Origin: Weeksella massiliensis
GTDB lineage: Bacteria > Bacteroidota > Bacteroidia > Flavobacteriales > Weeksellaceae
NCBI GenBank assembly: GCA_000751595.1
Contig: CCMH01000004.1
Span: forward strand, 124,001-188,000
Reading direction: 5' to 3'
Length of the DNA stretch: 64,000 bases
Positions 60,904 to 64,000 of this stretch are shown one piece after another. Made by a program: the position numbers and the translations under genes. Below the pieces are notes generated by a model. It was not told where the DNA came from. It did not search any database and worked only from the letters and a program-made list of their open reading frames with translations. Numbering within the stretch: the stretch's first letter is position 1; each line of letters starts with the position of its first letter.

Positions 60904-61557
60904 ATGCTAAACACTTCATTCTTTCTAATTACACGTCCTATTCACCGAGCAGTTTTGGCATTATTGTCGGCAATAATCGTATTTTTTTTACTTCCCGTTT
61001 CGTGGGATCTTCTCATTAAACTCTTGGCCGCTTGGTTGATTTTTGCTGTTGTGTATTTGCTGATTTGTTGGGAGACTATTTGTAAAATGAATGCCCAACA
61101 AGTTGCCAAAAAAGCAAGTGTGGAAGATGGGAGTAGAGCTTTTGTGTTCGGTTTTATTTTGTTTGGAACGTTTGGTTGTTTTGTCGGAATTTTTCTTAGT
61201 GTTGTTGGTCAAGACGATCAGAGCATTTCAGAGAATTTATTGGTCGGTATTACTTTGGCCAGCATGATTGCGTCGTGGTTGCTCATTCACACGACTTATC
61301 TTTTTCATTATGCGCGTTTGTATTATAAAAACTCTAAACTAAAAAAAGGTTTGATTTTCCCTGGAAATGAAGAACCAGACTATCTTGATTTTGCTTATTT
61401 CTCTTTCGGTTTAGGCACAACTTTTCAAGTGTCGGATGTAGAGATACAAGCCAAAAATATTCGTCGTGTTGCTTTCTTTCATGGATTGTTGTCGTTCGGA
61501 CTTAATACGTATGTGATAGCGTTGACTATTAATATCTTATCGGGTTTGATTCATTGA
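60904..61557 (+). CDS. DUF1345 family membrane protein
   Basis: This 217-residue protein has five or six membrane helices. The C-terminal PDYLDFAYFSFGLGTTFQVS and the middle HTTYLFHYARLYY are the signature of DUF1345, a family with no known function. There is no signal peptide. The gene is single, preceded by a 215-base AT-rich gap with no clear promoter by eye. Confidence 0.83.
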   Translation: MLNTSFFLITRPIHRAVLALLSAIIVFFLLPVSWDLLIKLLAAWLIFAVVYLLICWETICKMNAQQVAKKASVEDGSRAFVFGFILFGTFGCFVGIFLSVVGQDDQSISENLLVGITLASMIASWLLIHTTYLFHYARLYYKNSKLKKGLIFPGNEEPDYLDFAYFSFGLGTTFQVSDVEIQAKNIRRVAFFHGLLSFGLNTYVIALTINILSGLIH

Positions 61558-61599
61558 TGACATTAATGTTTTTTTAGGAATTTTAAAAGTAGAAATCAC

Positions 61600-62157
61600 T
61601 CAATATTCTTCTACTTCCCAAAGACCTACTTTGTTTTCTCTGGCTTCTTGTTGTAACTGATAAAACAAATCAGCGTACAAAGAATTCGGTTGAATTGTCA
61701 TAATTCTTGCAAAGCCATTTTTCACCAATTCGGCATTGATAAACGCGCCGTTTTCATCATAAACATACGCCAAAGTTCGGTCGTAACGATCAAAACGCTC
61801 AACATCAAATTCTAGAAAAACTTCCTTTTCCAAAATCAAATCGGTGAGATATTCCTTTGCTTCAATTCCGTAATATCCTTTTTTCTTTTTGAAACGATTT
61901 TGTGTTTCAGGTGCATCAATTCCTATCAATCTGATTTTTAGTTTGTTATTATATTCATCAAGACAATGAAACGTATCGCCATCGACCACCTTAAAAACAA
62001 AATAGGATTGTGATTTATCAAAAGTTTTTTCTTTCTCTACTTTCGGCAATGATGATTTGAATGATTCGAAAATAAAATTAAAATTCTTTTCACCTTCTGT
62101 AGAACAACTTGAGTAGAATAAAATTATTAGAAATATATAAAAAACTTTACGAGACAT
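61600..62157 (-). CDS. Thermonuclease (SNase)-like lipoprotein
   Basis: This 185-residue protein has a lipoprotein signal (MSRKVFYIFLIILFYSSC). The staphylococcal nuclease core is seen as VVDGDTFHC, IRLIGIDAPETQ, the basic loop FKKKKGYYGIEAKEYL, then FDVERFDRYDRTLAYVY and NAELVKNGFARI. It should degrade DNA or RNA with calcium at the cell envelope. Asp, Glu and Arg residues corresponding to SNase Asp21, Arg35 and Arg87 are present in these motifs. Confidence 0.86.
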   Translation of the reverse strand: MSRKVFYIFLIILFYSSCSTEGEKNFNFIFESFKSSLPKVEKEKTFDKSQSYFVFKVVDGDTFHCLDEYNNKLKIRLIGIDAPETQNRFKKKKGYYGIEAKEYLTDLILEKEVFLEFDVERFDRYDRTLAYVYDENGAFINAELVKNGFARIMTIQPNSLYADLFYQLQQEARENKVGLWEVEEY

Positions 62158-62323
62158 TTGTATTTTATTTGGTAAATATATTCATTTCTATGAAATGATT
62201 AAACTATATAAACATTCTAAAATCTTTAAATTGATAGAAACTAATAAAAGAAAATTAGATTTTAATATTAAATAAGTCATTTGAAGATTTGTATATTTAA
62301 ATTGGTAAAATTAAACTAATGTT

Positions 62324-62659
62324 ATGAAAAGCTATTTATACCTTGCTTTTGCAATTTTGTTCGAAACATTTGGAACTTCTCTTTTGAAAAAAACAGAAAG
62401 TTTCTCTAAACCGATTCCCTCTATCTTTTTTGTCGTGTGTATGGGACTTTCATTTTATTTGCTTTCATTGGCACTCAAAGGGATTCCGATAGGTATTGCG
62501 TATGCAATTTGGTCAGCCGTTGGAATTGTTTTTATCTCTATAGTTGGATTTTTTGTGTACAAAGAAAAATTAGATTTTCCAGCGATTTTAGGTATTCTAT
62601 TTATTATCGTTGGCGTTGTCATTATTAATATTTTCTCTAAAACGAATACTCATACTTAA
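62324..62659 (+). CDS. Small multidrug resistance (SMR) transporter
   Basis: This 111-residue protein has four membrane helices. The essential glutamate is in helix 1 (AFAILFETFGTSLLK, Glu at 14), as in EmrE Glu14; the YAIWSAVGIVFISIVGF and helix 4 GILFIIVGVVIIN also match the family. As a dual-topology dimer it exchanges protons for cationic drugs, guanidinium or polyamines. It is followed within 10 bases by a small KOW-type gene. Confidence 0.9.
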   Translation: MKSYLYLAFAILFETFGTSLLKKTESFSKPIPSIFFVVCMGLSFYLLSLALKGIPIGIAYAIWSAVGIVFISIVGFFVYKEKLDFPAILGILFIIVGVVIINIFSKTNTHT

Positions 62660-62669
62660 GCCAAAAACT

Positions 62670-62843
62670 ATGATACAAAATTGAGATTATTGTCAAGTTA
62701 TTCAAGGAACACACAAAGGAAAATCGGGTTTTGTGAGTGATAAAAATACAAGTAAAACGGGAGCAATTACCATTACTGTTACCCAAGAAAATGGAGTTCG
62801 ATTCAAAACATTAGCTAAAAATGCAGAAAAGTTAAATAACTAA
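62670..62843 (+). pseudogene. KOW-domain-like small gene with an internal stop codon
   Basis: A 57-codon frame from the ATG at 62670 runs to the stop at 62841-62843. It reads MIQN, then TGA at 62682-62684, then DYCQVIQGTHKGKSGFVSDK and ITITVTQENGVRFKTLAKNA. The GTHKGKSGFV segment is a KOW (NusG/ribosomal L24-like) RNA-binding motif. A single G-to-T change (GGA to TGA) would account for the stop, since the related proteins read GDYC here. Either the gene is dead, the stop is a sequence error, or translation begins at a later non-ATG codon. It ends 3 bases before the next gene. Confidence 0.6.
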
Positions 62844-62846
62844 AGT

Positions 62847-63305
62847 ATGAAAATTGAAGCGTCTACGGTAGAAGAATATTTGGTGCAATTATCAGCTGAT
62901 CGACGACAAGCCATCGAAAAATTGAGAACTATTCTGAAAGATAATTTAGATCCAAACTTTAAAGAAACCCTTTCTTATGGGATGATTGCGTATGTTGTTC
63001 CGCATTCTTTGTACGAGAAAGGATATCATTGCAATCCGCAAACTCCTTTGCCTTTTATCAATCTAGCATCTCAGAAAAACTTTATTGCCCTTTACCACAT
63101 GGGGATTTATGCCAATAATGCTTTGTATGATTGGTTTGTCGAAGAATATCCAAAACATTGTACGTCCAAACTCGATATGGGAAAAAGCTGTATTCGATTC
63201 AAAAAAATAGAACAAATTCCTTACGATTTAATTGCTGAGTTAGCTCAAAAAATTACAGTTGAAGATTGGATACAAACCTATGAGGAAGCATTGCTGAAAA
63301 AGTAA
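62847..63305 (+). CDS. DUF1801 domain-containing protein
   Basis: This 152-residue cytoplasmic protein shows the DUF1801 (YdhG/frataxin-like fold) pattern: VEEYLVQLSADRRQAIEKLR, KETLSYGMIAYVVPHSLY, LPFINLASQKNFIALYHMG, LDMGKSCIRFKKIEQIPYDL. Function unknown. It starts 3 bases after the KOW-like gene and is probably in one transcript with it and the SMR gene. Confidence 0.83.
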   Translation: MKIEASTVEEYLVQLSADRRQAIEKLRTILKDNLDPNFKETLSYGMIAYVVPHSLYEKGYHCNPQTPLPFINLASQKNFIALYHMGIYANNALYDWFVEEYPKHCTSKLDMGKSCIRFKKIEQIPYDLIAELAQKITVEDWIQTYEEALLKK

Positions 63306-63345
63306 GCTTATACAAATACGATATAAAACGATAATTACACTAAAA

Positions 63346-64000
63346 ATGTCTAAAACTTTTGCAGATAAAATAATAGAATTCAATCAAAGTTTATCATTCG
63401 ATTTGCGTTTGCCCGAAGGTTTTCAGGTGATGAATCCTTTCCTTGATAATCCCGAAACGATGTCGGTGATGAAAGAGTTTTATACAAAGTTTTACAACGA
63501 TTCTAATCCAAGAAAATTTATTATCGGAATCAATCCGAGTAGGAAAGGAGCGGGCGTAACCGGCGTACCTTTTACCGATACTAAAAGGTTGTTGTCGGAT
63601 TGTGGAATCGAAATGAAATCGGCTCATACACACGAGATTTCATCGGTTTTTATGTATGAGATGATTCGAGATTATTGCGGTGTCGATGCGTTTTATCATC
63701 AATATTATATCAATTCTCCGTTTCCTTTAGCAATCATCCGGATGAATAAAAATAAACAATGGGTAAATGCAAATTATTATGATGACGTGAAGCTCTTTAA
63801 TGCCCTAAAATCGTATATGATTGGTTCGTTGAAAAAGCAAATAGAACTTGGTCTTTTGACCGAAGAAGTTTATGTTTTAGGGAAGAAAAATGCTCACTTT
63901 TTAGATAAGATTAATCGAGAAGAAAAGTTGTTCGGGCGTTTACAAGTGTTAGAGCATCCAAGATATATACAACAATATAAATCGAAAGAAAAAAAAGCGT
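63346..64000 (+). CDS. SMUG2-like uracil-DNA glycosylase family protein, 5' part
   Basis: The frame is open from the ATG at 63346 to the window edge (218 codons). FIIGINPSRKGAGVTGVPFTDTKRL is the motif of the uracil-DNA glycosylase superfamily (GxNPxxxxxxxTGxPF), and the IGINPSRKGAG variant with the downstream HEISSVFMYEMI, NSPFPLAIIR and VLGKKNA lines matches the SMUG2/DUF4918 group. It probably excises uracil or related damaged bases. The end is outside the window. Confidence 0.82.
   Translation, partial: MSKTFADKIIEFNQSLSFDLRLPEGFQVMNPFLDNPETMSVMKEFYTKFYNDSNPRKFIIGINPSRKGAGVTGVPFTDTKRLLSDCGIEMKSAHTHEISSVFMYEMIRDYCGVDAFYHQYYINSPFPLAIIRMNKNKQWVNANYYDDVKLFNALKSYMIGSLKKQIELGLLTEEVYVLGKKNAHFLDKINREEKLFGRLQVLEHPRYIQQYKSKEKKA

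Overview
The window looks like a chromosomal segment of an AT-rich Bacteroidota bacterium, most probably a flavobacterium of the Weeksellaceae type. Reasons: two proteins carry C-terminal type IX secretion (T9SS) sorting domains, the alkaline phosphatase is of the PafA type, the cobalamin locus is of the BtuB/BtuG kind, and several genes are preceded by the Bacteroidota -7 promoter word TAnnTTTG. No rRNA, tRNA or CRISPR array was seen.

Layout. 1-3.9 kb: the end of a type II NADH dehydrogenase gene, an Old Yellow Enzyme, and an efflux-pump/aldo-keto reductase pair. 3.9-10.9 kb: a minus-strand vitamin B12 uptake operon behind a cobalamin riboswitch (btuB, a BtuG-like lipoprotein propeller, a second surface lipoprotein and a T9SS-exported propeller). 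11-33.2 kb: mostly core metabolism: lipB, a FucP-type permease, kbl, a membrane-anchored GNAT, a B12-binding radical SAM protein, a cyclophilin, brnQ, cbpA-cbpM, a cold-shock gene, hemW, murI, rocD, two related secreted proteins, a UMF1-type MFS protein, a sulfurtransferase, a PafA-like phosphatase, an M20 dipeptidase, a DUF4286 protein and a Rossmann protein.

33.3-49.1 kb is an accessory island. It starts with two arrays of hairpin repeats bracketing a GIY-YIG nuclease, then an AraC-like regulator, a DUF6266 protein, two small HTH proteins and a DUF5675 gene with two small membrane proteins. Next is a seven-gene minus-strand operon (49.1 to 37.9 kb): SNF2 helicase, RAYT-type Y1 transposase, large beta-class DNA methyltransferase, HigB/RelE-like toxin candidate, XRE antitoxin with a long tail, SecB-like chaperone, and a Res-type helicase-nuclease. 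I read this as a type III-like restriction system with a toxin-antitoxin-chaperone (TAC) module between mod and res. Dispersed hairpin repeats lie inside and beside mod, and the transposase gene contains its own palindromic repeat.

49.2-64 kb returns to housekeeping and stress genes: pyruvate:quinone oxidoreductase (poxB-like), a DUF1275 membrane protein, a Dcp-type peptidase, an ArsC-like protein, a large-subunit catalase, an SRPBCC protein, a T9SS surface protein, a DUF1345 protein, a thermonuclease-like lipoprotein, an SMR transporter, a small KOW-type gene broken by one stop codon, a DUF1801 protein and the start of a SMUG2-like DNA glycosylase.

Across the core parts the octamer GGTAGGAT (either strand) was found 16 times by eye, roughly ten times the chance expectation, with none between 30.6 and 51.1 kb, which fits a foreign origin for the island. 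All family names come from reading the translations; no database search was possible.
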